NCBI RefSeq assembly: GCF_964204645.1
Contig: NC_134028.1
Location: 20,124,153 to 20,188,152 of the forward strand
Direction of reading: 5' to 3'
Origin: Tubulanus polymorphus
Taxonomy: Eukaryota; Nemertea; Palaeonemertea; Tubulaniformes; Tubulanidae
DNA length: 64,000 bases
The notes under the pieces: generated by a model
Told to the model about the DNA's origin: nothing
Databases searched by the model: none
The model's input: only the letters and a program-made list of their open reading frames with translations
Made by a program: the position numbers and the translations under genes
In this document: piece by piece, positions 22,276 to 33,955 of the stretch
Layout of the letters: each line of letters opens with the position of its first letter
How positions within the stretch are numbered: the first letter of the stretch is position 1

Positions 22276-22384
22276 GAGTGTGTTCACACGCAAATCATTC
22301 ACTCGATACTCAACAATGCTCAAACAAAGCGAAGTGGATCATTTCCGGTGCTAGTTGCAATTCAAACGTAATCATTTGTCTGGT

Positions 22385-22545
22385 GCTTAAATTAGGCTCG
22401 GGCCTGGTCCGACGTTTTTGGTCGGGCCAAATTTGGCCCGGGCCAAACAGGCTCGGGACCATTTGGCACGCGTGTGAACAGTTGTTCCGAGCCAAATTTG
22501 GCACGGGCCAAATTTGGCCCGGGTCGAATATGCACGTGTGATCGC
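22385..22545. repeat. Palindromic repeat of GGGCCAAATTTGGCCC words
   Basis: Several copies of GCCAAATTTGGC(C) and GGCTCGGGCC in both orientations form a multi-hairpin block next to TCACACG and CACGTGTGA ends. It is organised like the element at 49280 but with a different core word. Non-coding. Confidence 0.6.
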
Positions 22546-22882
22546 GGCTTTAATTTGACTCTGAGTTCCACAGCATGTAGGTTGAATTGGATTCAGTGCC
22601 ACGGGTTTTGTGTGTTTAATGTGTCATGGTTGAATACGTTCTTAAGATGACGTGATAATTTTAGTAGAATACGATGTACTTTCATAGTTTGCTAGTCACT
22701 ACTCAATTCTGAAATTTACACCCGGCTATTTGAAAAACTTGAATAGAAAACTAAATACAGTAGTAAATATCTGAAATGCAAAATTCATGGCCAATTTTCC
22801 ATATAAATTTCCCTATATTGAATGCAGCAACCGACACTTCAATACGCGAAGGTAAAACTGTAAGTAGATAACATAGGTAGTC

Positions 22883-23198
22883 AAGCCCGCTGCACATGGC
22901 ATAATATTTGTTTCGCCATGACAAAACACACGTTTTTCACAAAACGTTTTTCGTAAAACTTTTTGCCCGCAAACGATAATACGTTCAACGCTTCGGGACG
23001 AAAAACGTTTTCTACTACACAAAACGTTTTTCGCGAAACAAGCAGTGCTTGAATGGTGAAAAACGTTTTTCTGACGAAAAACTTTTTTTCTGTTCGGCGT
23101 TTTGTGTTTTGCCTCCCCCGCACACGGCATAACAAATACCATCCAGACCGTTTTTCGCGAGGAAAAACGTTGTTTTCGGTACCGTGAGCGGCGGGCTT
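22883..23198. mobile_element. MITE with repeated AAAACGTTTTTCG palindromes
   Basis: Termini AAGCCCGCTGCACATGGC and (inverted) AAGCCCGCCGCTCACGGT. The interior contains at least six copies of the self-complementary word ACGTTTTTCG/CGAAAAACG in both orientations. The terminal AAGCC(C/G)GC is shared with the elements at 24099 and 25759, suggesting one superfamily whose interior word changes. Confidence 0.65.
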
Positions 23199-24098
23199 AA
23201 ATGTCAGTGAGTATTTGAAACCATTTAGCATAGTATGATATTCTATGTATTCCTAGATCTTCATCGAGATCAGGGATTTCAATCTAAGCTGCATCATAAA
23301 ATTCACAACCTTATGTTTTTATAACTGAGGTGCGGCACTAATTTAAATGAATAATTTTCGACTAGATAATGGCGACTCTCGTGTTCTTAAGGCTAGAAAA
23401 AATTATTAATGATTATCAATATTACATTTAAAGCGCAGCAGAAGCGGGGGAAACTGGAGACACAAACTTGTTTCCACGTTCTGTGGTGACAAACACAAGC
23501 GATGTGGCAGCCCCGCGCTCAGGGCCAGAAAAACCACAGAAATGACTAAAAATTTATATCATATAATTCAGTTGATTTCGAACTAATCTAATGTCACAAA
23601 CAAATATTCACTGTATTAAATGTTATTTTCATTCTGACTGTAACGGACTGATGTGACTAGCATTGACTTAAACTCTGTACGCATCCAAACTCGAGATGCA
23701 GAAAATCCGTTATGGCTGCTTTGCACTATATCTATTATCAGTTTTATTTCTTGAGCAGCATTAATTCAAACTTGGTACATTATCTGAAATAAGGGTTATT
23801 CACCGAGAATTGTTTAAAGAATCAGATTTTTGTGATTTCTTAAACGCTTCATTGCTAATACATTTAAGTCAAATTCTAGGAGATGAAAATTATTGCTTAT
23901 CTAATTATGCGTGTATGTGCTATTGTTGCAATTGCGGTCCGTGCCGCGTCATCTGAAGAAGGGAAACTGGGAAAATGTAACAATAGTATCTAATGATCAA
24001 CATAAGTCGCAATTACCGGTGAAAATTACGTCGTTGTTATCGATTGAACGAATTAATTCGATTAATTGTATTTCAGAAATACATGTTATTACATACTA

Positions 24099-24288
24099 AA
24101 GCCGGGCGTAGGTCCGCCTTGCGACGGCTTGCGACTCACTGCGACCACCAGCGACGATCGCGTCGCAACGACCAACCGACCTACGATACCTTGCGACTGC
24201 CAGCGACGTCGCACACAGTCGCTGACAATCGCGTCGCAACCGACTTATGCCCCCAATCGACCTACGAAGGTCGACCTACGCCCGGCTT
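24099..24288. mobile_element. GC-rich MITE, AAGCCGGGCG family, copy 1
   Basis: Termini AAGCCGGGCGTAGGTC and GACCTACGCCCGGCTT are perfect inverted repeats. The interior is built of GCGACC/GGTCGC words (for example CGATCGCGTCGCAACGACC) that fold on themselves. The flanks suggest TTA or TAA duplication. Non-coding. Confidence 0.75.
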
Positions 24289-25249
24289 AACATTGTGACT
24301 AAAATTCATCTAATTTACGTACAGTGTTCTTTTACACATGGATTTATCAAAATCCTGTAAATATGTATTCATCTGAACGAGTGCCACCTATCATCCTTAT
24401 CGTCGGGATCATTATGTCGTACATCAGAAGTGGGGGTGTTACGCAGATTACTTTCGACCTGTGGTAACCGACGACCAAACAACACTTAATCGACAACCTT
24501 CATATCCACTATCATAATACGTTTTATTAATCTCGTTGAAACGATTTACAACAGTAGAAACAAACAAAAAATACAATAAATCTCAACTAGGTCGTCTAAT
24601 TTAAAAACAAGCTCGAATTGAATTTATATTTGTAACTCAGTTGTAAAATCTCGTGTTATAATTGGATTCAATAAAACTGCGAGTGAATAAATCAATGATC
24701 GGATTGTTGACGGTTGTTTATGATTTTTTCGGTGACGTTTTTTTTCAAAAATCATCAATGGGATGCACGGTTTCATCAGCTGCGAGGAAAACATCCATCG
24801 TCGCTACTCTAATGTTTTTACTCTTCACTGTGACTAATCTAAAGCAAATAGTCCAGGCTCCAAGACTCAAAAATTTTCGGAATTTCGCCTAAAAAAAAGG
24901 CCTAAACTCCAGATTTGATCATTTCATTTGCATCGTTCAATTGTCGGCCAAACCGGAATGTCTCTACGAGAACGCGTCACACATCACGTCTCACGCATCA
25001 GAACGAAGAATTCGAGTCCAGTCTCGGACCACTTCAATCAGGTCGACCACACCCGCCAACACTCTCGGGTGTACGGTCTCCAACATCTACCAGGCTCGAC
25101 GAGACCGAACAAGACTGGATACGACGACTCGACGCGAACACGCCCCGAGGCATCAACGTCCCGTAGACCGCCTCACCACAAAAATCAATTCAAACTTTTC
25201 TTTACAGGGATACCCGCTGCCCGTGCACTAGTGGGGTCTCCAAACCTTC

Positions 25250-25385
25250 GGTTTGCTCCCCTAACCTCTATCTCTAAACCTAACCCTAGGGGTAAGACGG
25301 ACCCTAACCTTAACCCTTTACCTCTGGACCCTTTTCTCACCCTTTGAAGCATTTGATCTGACCCTAACGCAGAACCCTAACCCTT
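25250..25385 (+). repeat. Degenerate CCCTAA-like tract
   Basis: Imperfect CCTAACC/CCCTAACC words occur about ten times (for example AAACCTAACCCTAGG and AGAACCCTAACCCTTAA). They resemble the animal telomere repeat CCCTAA but are not in register. Confidence 0.55.
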
Positions 25386-25758
25386 AAACTAGTACCTACA
25401 TTTTATTACATTTTATTATATAGAGAGGGTAGATGGATAGGAACTAGGCCTAGCCATCAAAAGGTGGTTGTGAGTGATACTATATAGCCAAACCCAAAAA
25501 AGCGTGACCCGGCAACGGACTACCTGGCTAGAAGTTGGTTAGTGCGGTTCGGTCCCTACTAACTTGCCAGTGCTGAACCAATGTTGGCCCGGCCGCATCA
25601 GGTCAGAGTAAAAAACTCAGATCCAAAAAAAAGTTTGGAATATACGAATGGCAAGCTAGTGCATAAGTCCAAGAAATTGATATAGCCATTGACTCCCGCA
25701 GAGTGGGTGCGAGAAAGTTCCGGCGGAGCCCGTGTCCGCATGAGGGTGACAATCTCTT

Positions 25759-26024
25759 AAGCCGGGTGCAGGTCGGCCTTGCGACGGCTTGGACTCACTG
25801 CGACGCGATTCACAGCGACCGCCAGCAACGATCGCGTCGCAACGACCAACCGACCTACGCTACCAGCTACGACCTACGAGCGACGCCAGTCGCAGTGACA
25901 CGATACGACCTGCGACTGGCAGAAACTAGTCGCACACAGTTGCCTATAATCGCATCGCAGCCGACTTACACCTCCACCGACGCAACGCAACCATCGCGTC
26001 GCAAGGCCGACCCACGCCCGGCTT
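25759..26024. mobile_element. GC-rich MITE, AAGCCGGGCG family, copy 2
   Basis: Termini AAGCCGGGTGCAGGTCGGCC and CGACCCACGCCCGGCTT match copy 1 at 24099. Internal words are also shared (CGATCGCGTCGCAACGACCA). It is longer (266 bases) through expansion of the GCGAC repeats. Non-coding. Confidence 0.72.
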
Positions 26025-26395
26025 GAGATATACGATGGGATCACTGGTCTATGATACCGCAGTTGTTTCCAAGGGCCGCCAGTGTTCAGTGCCAAGTCCC
26101 ATTCCCCGGAGGACCTCGTAGCGAAGAGCGGTTTCACCATGGTAACAGTTGTCACGTGAAAATAGGCCGAGAAATGGATGATAGATTCTGGGTTTGTAAT
26201 TTTGTGATTCAATGTTTTATTCCACATCGAGATTCATAGAAATGTATATTCATATTCTATGTGTAAATTCAGTTATAAATAAGTACATGTAACAGTATGT
26301 TTATAATTTAACAGGACGGTACTCCGCCAGGTGGCGTGCGATGTATTCTGAACGACTCGAATGTTTCGAAAAAGAATGTTTTTTCTCAATCGCGC

Positions 26396-26402
26396 ATGTG
26401 CA
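26396..26402 (+). other. Candidate start exon end for the CBM20 gene
   Basis: The sequence ATGTGCA is followed by a consensus donor GTAAGTT at 26403. It leaves one base, which is the phase required by the acceptor at 27051. That would make a short Met-Cys start spliced to VKRLLDATV. The upstream sequence would be 5' UTR. It is the only strong phase-matched donor I noticed in the preceding kilobase, but it is not proven. Confidence 0.3.
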
Positions 26403-27051
26403 GTAAGTTGTCTCGGTTCAAGTAACATTGATCTTTAGTATCAAAACCTTTGTTTATGTCAATTAACCAAATTTTGCCGAAATCTTAACACTGTAACCCA
26501 CTGTATCAAGGCGATCTTTCTCGAAACGCGCAAAAATTTTTACGCCGTAAAATCGTCAAAATTATGTTATCATACATTGATAACTTCTATGCGTTATTTG
26601 CCAGTGGTACTGCGTACTTTTGGTGTTTCAAAATAACAATAACAAATGTGAATATCGGCGTACGAATTAACGACCGCGATGAATTGATCGCAGACCGATC
26701 GCGTAAGCCAAACCGCAAGGACAGAACGAGTTCTATTTGTACGACCAGATCAAATCGTCGTAGCCAGAGACGGAGCAATACTGCGTAGTTCGACCTAAGC
26801 TTAGCCTTCCTATTAGATTATCATGTCTTATATAAATTTATGAGTCGATGTGCCCTGCGTCATTAGTACTGGGGCCTGGACTGATAGCGGTCAATTCGAT
26901 TATGTTTTCGATTACGTATTCAAATTAGAAATATCGATCAATCATTGATCAATAGCGTCGGTAATATATGTGAATTTTTTCTTCAAAGCGCGAATAAATG
27001 TTCAAGTTAGTTTTCTACGTTCAATTGCTTGTCTACGATTTATATTTTTAG

Positions 27052-30000
27052 CCGTGAAACGACTGTTAGACGCGACTGTGCCAGAAAGTCTTCTAAACGG
27101 ACTAATCGCTACTCGTTTAAACTCCGCGCGCTCGATGACTACACGGACCATCAATGATTTAATCGACTGTATTTTCATGTGCCAATATTTCCCTCGCAAA
27201 ACCGAGAAGATTTACGTGATTGGTAACTGCGCGAATCTGGGAAAATGGTTCTTAAGATCAGCACTGGAATGCGGCCATGTAGGAAACGGTTGGTGGATCG
27301 GTAAATACCCCGTTCAGTAACTCACAATAATTGTGGAACTGTGGAACTCTATAACCGCGGGCTATGACATGTGGTTCTAATCCTCGCTTGCCAGGGCTTG
27401 ATCGCCCGCAACCGAAACTCACGCCAACACACCCTGGTCTCAGGACCTGATTGGTCTATAACAACGCATCCCTATCGGCTGGGATCCGAACCTGATGGAA
27501 TAGCTAGACCTAGCGACGGCACCAAACTGCGCGCGAAGTTGCGCACAAGGGCTAGTGTGGCACATCCTCCCCGGCGGGGATTCGAACCTGATGGCATCGA
27601 GATTACCACGGCACGAAACCCTGCCACATCAGACCGAGTGCGCAGATGCATGTGCAGCTTAGACGATGTCATTATCAGCCAATCTCCGTTTTATTTTAGC
27701 CCGGGTTTTCCCATGTATAGTTCTTCCGTGAAATTTACCCCAGCGATCATACAACGCGCAATTTGATTGGTGCGGTTTTCGCACGGCAAAGCTGCGCATG
27801 TACCTGCGCACCCGGTCTACTGTGACAGGGGTTCGTGCGATGCCACCAGGTTCGAATCCCTGCCGTGGGAGGATAGTCGTGGCAGGGTTTCGTACTCGTA
27901 GCCAATCTCGATACCATCAGGTTCGAATCCTCGTTGCTAGGAGGATGATTACACCCAAGATTCCTTGGGCAGACAGGTTGCCGCTCGGCGGTCACCAGTT
28001 TATATATCTAGCCGATCGGATACGAATCTGCCGGTGAAATAACGCATCTGATTGGCTAAGATATACAGACTGGTGGCTGCTGTGCGGGGAATGGGTTCCA
28101 CGTATTTTGTAAATGAAGTTGAATCAGTTATCAATGACAGGTGCGACGCAAATTAAATCTTTCTACGGATACAAAGCGGTTCATATGATATATCAATCGA
28201 ACCCTCGGGTCAAGTTATTCATCGATTAGTTCATTATTCGAAAATGCAACGCACTTCTCATGAAAATCGAGTTCGTCTTTTGTTCTGGGTGTATTTTCGT
28301 AAATAGTTTACGGGTAGAAATTGATTATAGTAAAATGTAAATAGCACATTGATCGCGATAGAGCCAAGTTTCTGTTTGAAGTGGAGGGAGTGGGAGGGCT
28401 GGTATCCTTTATCCGGCTTGCCAAAACCCCTCTGGTTTTATAGATAACCACGGCTAAATCTGCTATATACACTTGTACACTTTGCCGCACTACCGAGGTG
28501 GATCCAAGGGGAGTCGCAGGGGCTGCGCACCCACCTAAAAAAATACCAAGTTGCCCTGAAAATTTAAAGGAACAAGGGTAAATACTGATACTTAAAATGT
28601 TCAAATTCATAAGCATGTTCTCTGTACTTCCAAAAATGTCGTAATATTTGCCGATGATCGGGGTCGATATTTTTACTTTGTTTCGATCTTAATCCAATCC
28701 AGAGATATGAACGAAATAAGAATGATATAATATATCATTCTTATCATTTATGATATGCCCTATTTCGAATCAGATCCTGGATCCGCCCCTGCATTATCAA
28801 AAAGCGGTTTATCGTAACATAGGTTGCGATTCCGTCGTTAGAGAAGGTGGATTATCAAAGGACGGTATCGTTCGAATACGTAGTCGGATAATGCGGTATC
28901 AATTTGTAGCGTAGACAGGCCTTTATTTGGACTTTCCTGTTAGACTACTGCGACAAATGCGCTAGGAACTATTGACATAAGTCCGAACCGTGTTTTAGCC
29001 TTTGCGAACCTGAACCGTTATATATTTAATAAAAATAACTCGTACGCCCTCTTGACAAGTAAAAACACCGTTAACTTTATATAAGATTGAAAGACAAATA
29101 TCGCGAACCATAAATCAACATTACAACGACTCCATATGGCTGAAGATCATACACGTGGTATTTACTGATTACTGATAGTACCCGGTCTATAACTGCTCCC
29201 TAAATTTCATCATATCGATTGCGAACTGTCACAATCAATGACATTTCAACACGTGCTTATCTGGGAACCTGACAATTGATTTATGCCGTTTTTTTCACTT
29301 CGACATTTCACGCGAGTTTATCGTCTATGCATTTGCGCAACGTTTTTTTCCAGTACCAATGATAATGGCCGAAACATTGCTCAAATACTCTTCTATTTAA
29401 GAATACTTTTTAGCTGAATTATTTTGGGATTCCTCGCGTTTATAGTCTGACGATATTTCTTGATTTTAATGTTTCCGATCTGCTTTTTTCAGTTTATGTA
29501 ACATTAACGTAACATCAATACACGTGTCAGCGCTTATGCCCTGTCAAGGTTTATGGAGCTTTGAGTTTATTCAGCACTCCACGTCATATAAGCATGCATT
29601 GATTAGTAAAAAAAAATTTTTGTTCAAATATTGGACAACATGTCAACCGTACAACCCTATAATCAATTAATATGATGTAATTTTTTCCGTTATAGGACAC
29701 ACTCGGATTAGAAACGGGCGAAATTTCACATTTAAGTTACTGATTGCTACCGAAAGGACGGAGTTCGCTGTGAAGTGGGAAGAGAGAAGGAACCGACATT
29801 GTGCAGGGGTCAATGAGCCTACAGTTTACATCTGCTGTTGGGGACAACATCAAACTAAACATCGGCCTATTCATCAGACAAGTTAGTATATCAGTATCTA
29901 TTACCGCAGTCCTTCTTCTGAACACCCAGTACGCACAGTTGTGTGGGTCTAATTTGATCCAGTTCCAGTGAGTTTAGATAGAGAATCCCACACTGATATG

Positions 30001-30582
30001 ACAAAAGATGAAGTCCGAAAAGTTTCCTCATAGCCAATGATTCATTGGTTCGACGTTTCGACTATATACTGTATTGTACTCCACTGAATACTGTTATGTT
30101 TGAAACATCGAACCAATGAATTATTACCTATAAGGACACTTTTCGGTTCTTATCTTTCGTCATATCAGTGTGGGATTCTCTATAATATCGTCATCACACG
30201 ATAGTGTAATCCACTTTGTTTTGCGTTTAATTCGGATTCAGAACTTGACAGCATTAAGCCCTCATAACCGTGAAACTGGGACCAGAGTCAAATTAAACCC
30301 ACACAACTGTGAATCGACAGTTACTATCAAGCATTAATATTATGTTCGTTAGATAAGAATACATCGGACTCGGATCCGGTGCTGACTGGGGAGACTGGTC
30401 GCAACCTGTCAGGGCGAGAGAGGGGTAACGCTGATGATGATATCGGTGATCTAACGAATGACTCAGATATACTGGATATAAACGGTCATCTTTCCCTGAA
30501 TACGGATATCAGTTCGCCGTCGCATCGTGCCGATAGAAGCACAAGATCTGATAAAGATCAGGGTAAGACAGTCACAGAGTAA
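27052..30582 (+). CDS. CBM20 (starch/glycogen-binding) domain protein, three exons
   Basis: Exons 27052-27300, 29696-29881 and 30353-30582 each have AG/GT borders and match at phase 1. Together they encode about 220 residues ending at a TAA. The CBM20 signature is clear across the first junction: KIYVIGNCANLGKW, then NGWWIG joined to FTFKLLIATE and FAVKWEERRNR. These are the family's 'V-x-G-x-x-x-x-LG-x-W' and 'W-E-x-x-x-NR' landmarks, with the two sugar-stacking Trp regions. The second exon ends in a Cys/His-containing segment. The last exon is hydrophilic and Asp/Ser/Thr-rich (DDDIGDLTNDSDILDING), probably disordered. CBM20 occurs in laforin, GPCPD1-type phosphodiesterases and amylases; no catalytic domain is visible, so the protein may be a short CBM20 adaptor or an alternative isoform. 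A possible first exon ends at 26402 (ATG at 26396, donor GTAAGT, phase 1). Exon ends are unverified. Confidence 0.72.
27560..27950. mobile_element. Second tRNA-like fold-back copy plus an extra head
   Basis: Left arm CATCCTCCCCGGCGGGGATT...CGAACCTGATGGCATCG and the right inverted arm (27839-27884) match the 54-kb element, including the same centre (GCCCGGGTTTTCCCAT and TTCTTCCGTGAAAT). A third B-box head in plus orientation follows at 27885-27950 (CATCAGGTTCGAATCC). It lies in the first intron of the CBM20 gene. The outer termini seen in the other copy are absent, so this is an incomplete copy. Confidence 0.65.
29934..30311. mobile_element. MITE interrupted by a nested MITE (CBM20 intron)
   Basis: The outer pair CACAGTTGTGTGGGTCTAAT and TTAAACCCACACAACTGTG is inverted. 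Inside it lies a second complete element (29979-30182), so the outer one is split. Both are in the last CBM20 intron. Confidence 0.7.
29979..30182. mobile_element. Nested MITE with GAGAATCCCACACTGATATG ends
   Basis: GAGAATCCCACACTGATATG and CATATCAGTGTGGGATTCTC are perfect inverted termini flanked by TA on each side, as for mariner-type insertions. The second-tier arms GTCCGAAAAGT / ACTTTTCGG and CGAACCAATGAAT are also inverted. Non-coding. Confidence 0.8.
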
Positions 30583-30832
30583 TTTCTTTGCGCCATGATC
30601 CCGCAAACGTGTGTGGTTTTAATGAAATATCACCGAAGTCGTATCAATGTCGAAAAAGTTTGTCATTTTACCAAAGGTTATAGAGGGTCAATGACCTGTA
30701 CATACATCTGCGCAGTGTCTAAGCAACCAGCGGTGGTCCAGTGTCATTATCTTTCATTCGATAACCTTGAGCGTGAATCTAGCACAATTTATTCCACCAA
30801 ATAATCACAAAAAAATCACTGTTTTCCTCTTA

Positions 30833-30925
30833 ACAGTTTCCAAACGCCATGTTTTTGGTACGCATTATTAAATTTTGTCTCCCTATTTTTCCCTATCAAT
30901 TTCCTTTCGTTCATATCTCTGGACT
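30833..30925. mobile_element. Solo terminus of the 50.6-kb fold-back family
   Basis: ACAGTTTCCAAACGCCATGT followed by a TTGTCTCCCTATTTTTCCC tract and TTCATATCTCTGGA reproduces, in order, the first ~120 bases of the 50.6-kb element. A related internal block occurs at 28635-28722 (CCAGAGATATGAACGAAAT). No second arm is present nearby. It lies just after the CBM20 stop codon, so it may be in that gene's 3' UTR. Confidence 0.55.
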
Positions 30926-31430
30926 CCGGCTTATTGTTAGAAGTGACCTGATAGAATCGCCTTGTTCATCCTAGCCTGACCGTACCGCCACAAACTATTT
31001 AGGATCGGTACCAGAATTTTTGTGCATAGGGGGAGGATTCAAGCGCTGTGTTTTTCCAGATATAAATTTTCCATATTCTCATGAAAAATGCATTCTTAAA
31101 AATGTGTGCATCACCTACAGTAATTTCGGACAGACGCCGAAACAGCAATCGGTAGAGATTTGAATTGTGGTTAATTTCATCATTGATATGATTGATAATA
31201 CTATCAGAAAATTTTCGACCATGGAGCAGGGTTGAATTTGTATGTTAGATCTGTTATCTTGTTAGATTGGTTAAGAAACCAAGGTGATAGAACCGAAACT
31301 AAAATATTAGTCAGTGCAGTCTTGATGAGGAATAAACAATATATAAATATAATGTTTCTTTTTTTTCATTTATTTCAGTATCCATTTTTCTCATGGGTGT
31401 ACATAGAGTAAAAGCTCTGTTTCCTATGTA

Positions 31431-31651
31431 AGGCTAAACAAAAATGATACCTTGTTTCTCCGCAGCGACCGGGTCATTTTTGTAAAATATGATAAAATTT
31501 ATAAACAGTTCATTTCTATAGCGGCCGGGTCTGTTATGGTAAAATTGATCACGATTTTTTAAAAAGTAATGTATAGGGTAGATAGGCGGCCGGTCGGGTC
31601 AACATTTAAGCTCAGCAGAGCGGAGAAACAAGGTATCAATTTTTTTAGCCT
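31431..31651. mobile_element. MITE with 33-base inverted termini
   Basis: AGGCTAAACAAAAATGATAC followed by CTTGTTTCTCCGC is inverted at the right end (GCGGAGAAACAAGGTATC...TTTAGCCT). The interior holds several CGGCCGG words. Non-coding; the plus frame at 31569 is within it. Confidence 0.75.
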
Positions 31652-33120
31652 AAACCCGTCTGTGATATTGCATATGATATCGTATGTAATAATCCCCCAT
31701 CGTGTATCCGATGATAGATTTTATATGTTTTGTTACAATCTTTCAGAAAAATAAAAGTTATCCATTCATCTATCTATCTAGGAGGTTTTAGCCGCGATGC
31801 TGCAAGCGAGACGGGCGATCGAGGTCAGCGATTGGTTAGTTTATTCACTAGCTGCATACCTGCTATACATCAAAATATGACCGGTAATAGAAATAAATAT
31901 GAAACTAATCATTTATATTGATTCACCTGAAAAATATAATTCTATTAGATTGATATTAAGTTCATTTTCCATTGGGGTACCGGCACCGCTGCTGTGGCAA
32001 TCAAGGATTCCGCGTATGGTAGGCGAGGATCCGCCAGGTTCGCTAGTGGTTTCTCGGTTACTGCGCTTCAATATCTTCTACATTTGAATCAAATTCGAGT
32101 CAACCTTTCTCATTAGTAAATCAATTTCTTATAAAACTATACCATACGCTTATTGGGAACTTAAATCTTATATCTATTGGATGACTTATTTGACAACATT
32201 TCCATTTGAAATCCTAAGAATCCTGTTCAAAGTTCATTGAAAATGAACTAATTTTCACTGCGAGTGTATTGTAGCGCCATCTGGTTTGTGCCGATACCCC
32301 GAGTCAGTGGCTGGTCTGAAAAAACCGTATGGACCGTTTTAGACTCGTGGAGAACCACCGGCGGTTGTGGAGTCGGTTCCAGAACTACATAGAACTGTAT
32401 CCCGAGTGGATCTGAGTTTAAAACCGTGGAACTAGGTCCAGAACTGTAGAACTAGGTCCTGGCGGAGCACATATACCGTACATCCTCTATATCCGGTCCC
32501 ATTATGCGCCTACCACTCACTCGGACTGTATATTATTGATAAGCACTCTATGTCAGCCAGAAAAAAATCTGGTCGAAGTCTGGGGTAAATATGGCGGTTT
32601 AGCCGAACGGTAACCTTGATTCGTTTGCATAAAATGATGAATACAAATTTGGCCAATTCGCGCTACACTTGGGGTGAACGTAACCCCAGGATGGGTACGC
32701 TTGCCTCCCCGACACCCGGGGGGACCCATATATACTTCAGGCGAGGATCACTCACCAGGGGCATCACTAGGATTTTTAAAGGGGTTCAGAACTCATACAA
32801 GCGCAACAATATGCCACACTTCGCACCGTATTCGCCAAGCAAACGAGCATTTCTGAATTCTTAGAATTACTTTAATGTTCTCAGTCTCTTGATTTTTGAA
32901 ATTCGAAGCTTGGGACATTTTTCTTAAGGCAAAATATTTGATATAAGATTTCCGGAATGTGAAAAAAACTAAATTCGGAGCTAAAAAGTGCGGAACTTGG
33001 ATTGAAGATTTGGGGTCTTCGGCGCCCCCGACCCCCGGTGACGCCCATGCCCGCACTCGCCGGCGGTTCTGACTCTGAATTCACGTGGTATCGCATGAAC
33101 CTATTATCAGTAACCACGCG

Positions 33121-33350
33121 TCAGTGAGACTGAGAGCGTCTGAGAGCCGTCGTGCAGTTAGTGCTTTCCATTAGTTTCTATTTTACTCGCTTCGTGCACT
33201 GAACGCTCAGTATCACTCGGCATCCTCCGCATCCCTCCTCTCCGCGGCGTGTTGGCTGACAACTTCATTGATCACACGACTCGCTACAACCTGACCGCAT
33301 CGTCTCGGGATTTAAAATATCTCCTGGAATTTCAACAGTCACAAAGTATG
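33121..33350 (+). promoter_or_regulatory. Candidate 5' UTR/start exon and core promoter
   Basis: A locally CpG-richer stretch of about 230 bases in AT-rich surroundings ends in ATG at 33348-33350, followed immediately by a perfect donor GTAAGTTC. This is the form of a first exon whose coding part is only the start codon (phase 0). No TATA box is obvious. If real, a plus-strand gene begins here with its next exon far to the right; I could not find that exon. Confidence 0.35.
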
Positions 33351-33782
33351 GTAAGTTCAGAATAGCAGATATAGATTTAAAGAAAATAAAACAAAGCCAA
33401 AACAGTTTCAACAAGTTAGACTTTGAATTCCCGTTAAAACGTTAATATAGGGTTATTTACTATAATATTATAATGTTAATGATCGTATCTAAAATCCTGA
33501 AGTTGAGGCTTCATTCCGAATTTTCGATACAAGACAAAACTTATAGTAAATATTAAGATATACGAAATTCCTGTAAAAAGTATGTTACGTTAAACTTGTA
33601 GTTTTTGTAGTTTGAGTGTGGCGCGAAGCTAGAACCCAGTTCCGCGGTGTTGGTTCACTTTATCGAGCGAGGTTAGTTCATTTCAATCGTTTTGATAACT
33701 CCGGAGTCAAATTCTGACCGAGAAATCGCGGAGCTGGGTCCTGGAATAAATATTAAAATTCATTTCAAACGAGAAAAGAATT

Positions 33783-33955
33783 ACAGTTAGACCCGCTTTA
33801 TCCGGATCGGTTCAGTCCGGATTTTCGTCTTATCCGGGCAAAATTTGCAGTTCACTAGTTCATTGATATACAGGAAAATTACTAAATGTTAATCCGGATT
33901 TGCCGTGAACCATTTTCTGTTGGTCCAAAATCATCCGGACTAAGTGCTGACTCCT
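33783..33955. mobile_element. Pogo/Tigger-like terminal fragment
   Basis: ACAGTTAGACCCGCTTTATC followed by CGGATCGGTTCAGTCCGGAT resembles the 'CAGTxxxACCCGCTTATCCGG' ends of pogo/Tigger elements. Further CCGGAT repeats occur at 33893 and 33934, but the opposite terminus is not a clean inverted repeat. No transposase frame. Confidence 0.4.

Noticed and set aside
22881-23231. Overlapping minus-strand frames of 109-116 codons
   Set aside because: Generated by the repeated ACGTTTTTCG words of a MITE.
24928-25347. Plus-strand frame of 139 codons and overlapping ones
   Set aside because: Composition-driven: Pro/Thr/Arg-rich reading of CACG- and CCTAA-rich sequence, with three overlapping frames equally open.
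27371-27766. Plus-strand frame of 131 codons
   Set aside because: Covers the tRNA-like fold-back copy; the frame is repeat-derived and lies in a CBM20 intron.
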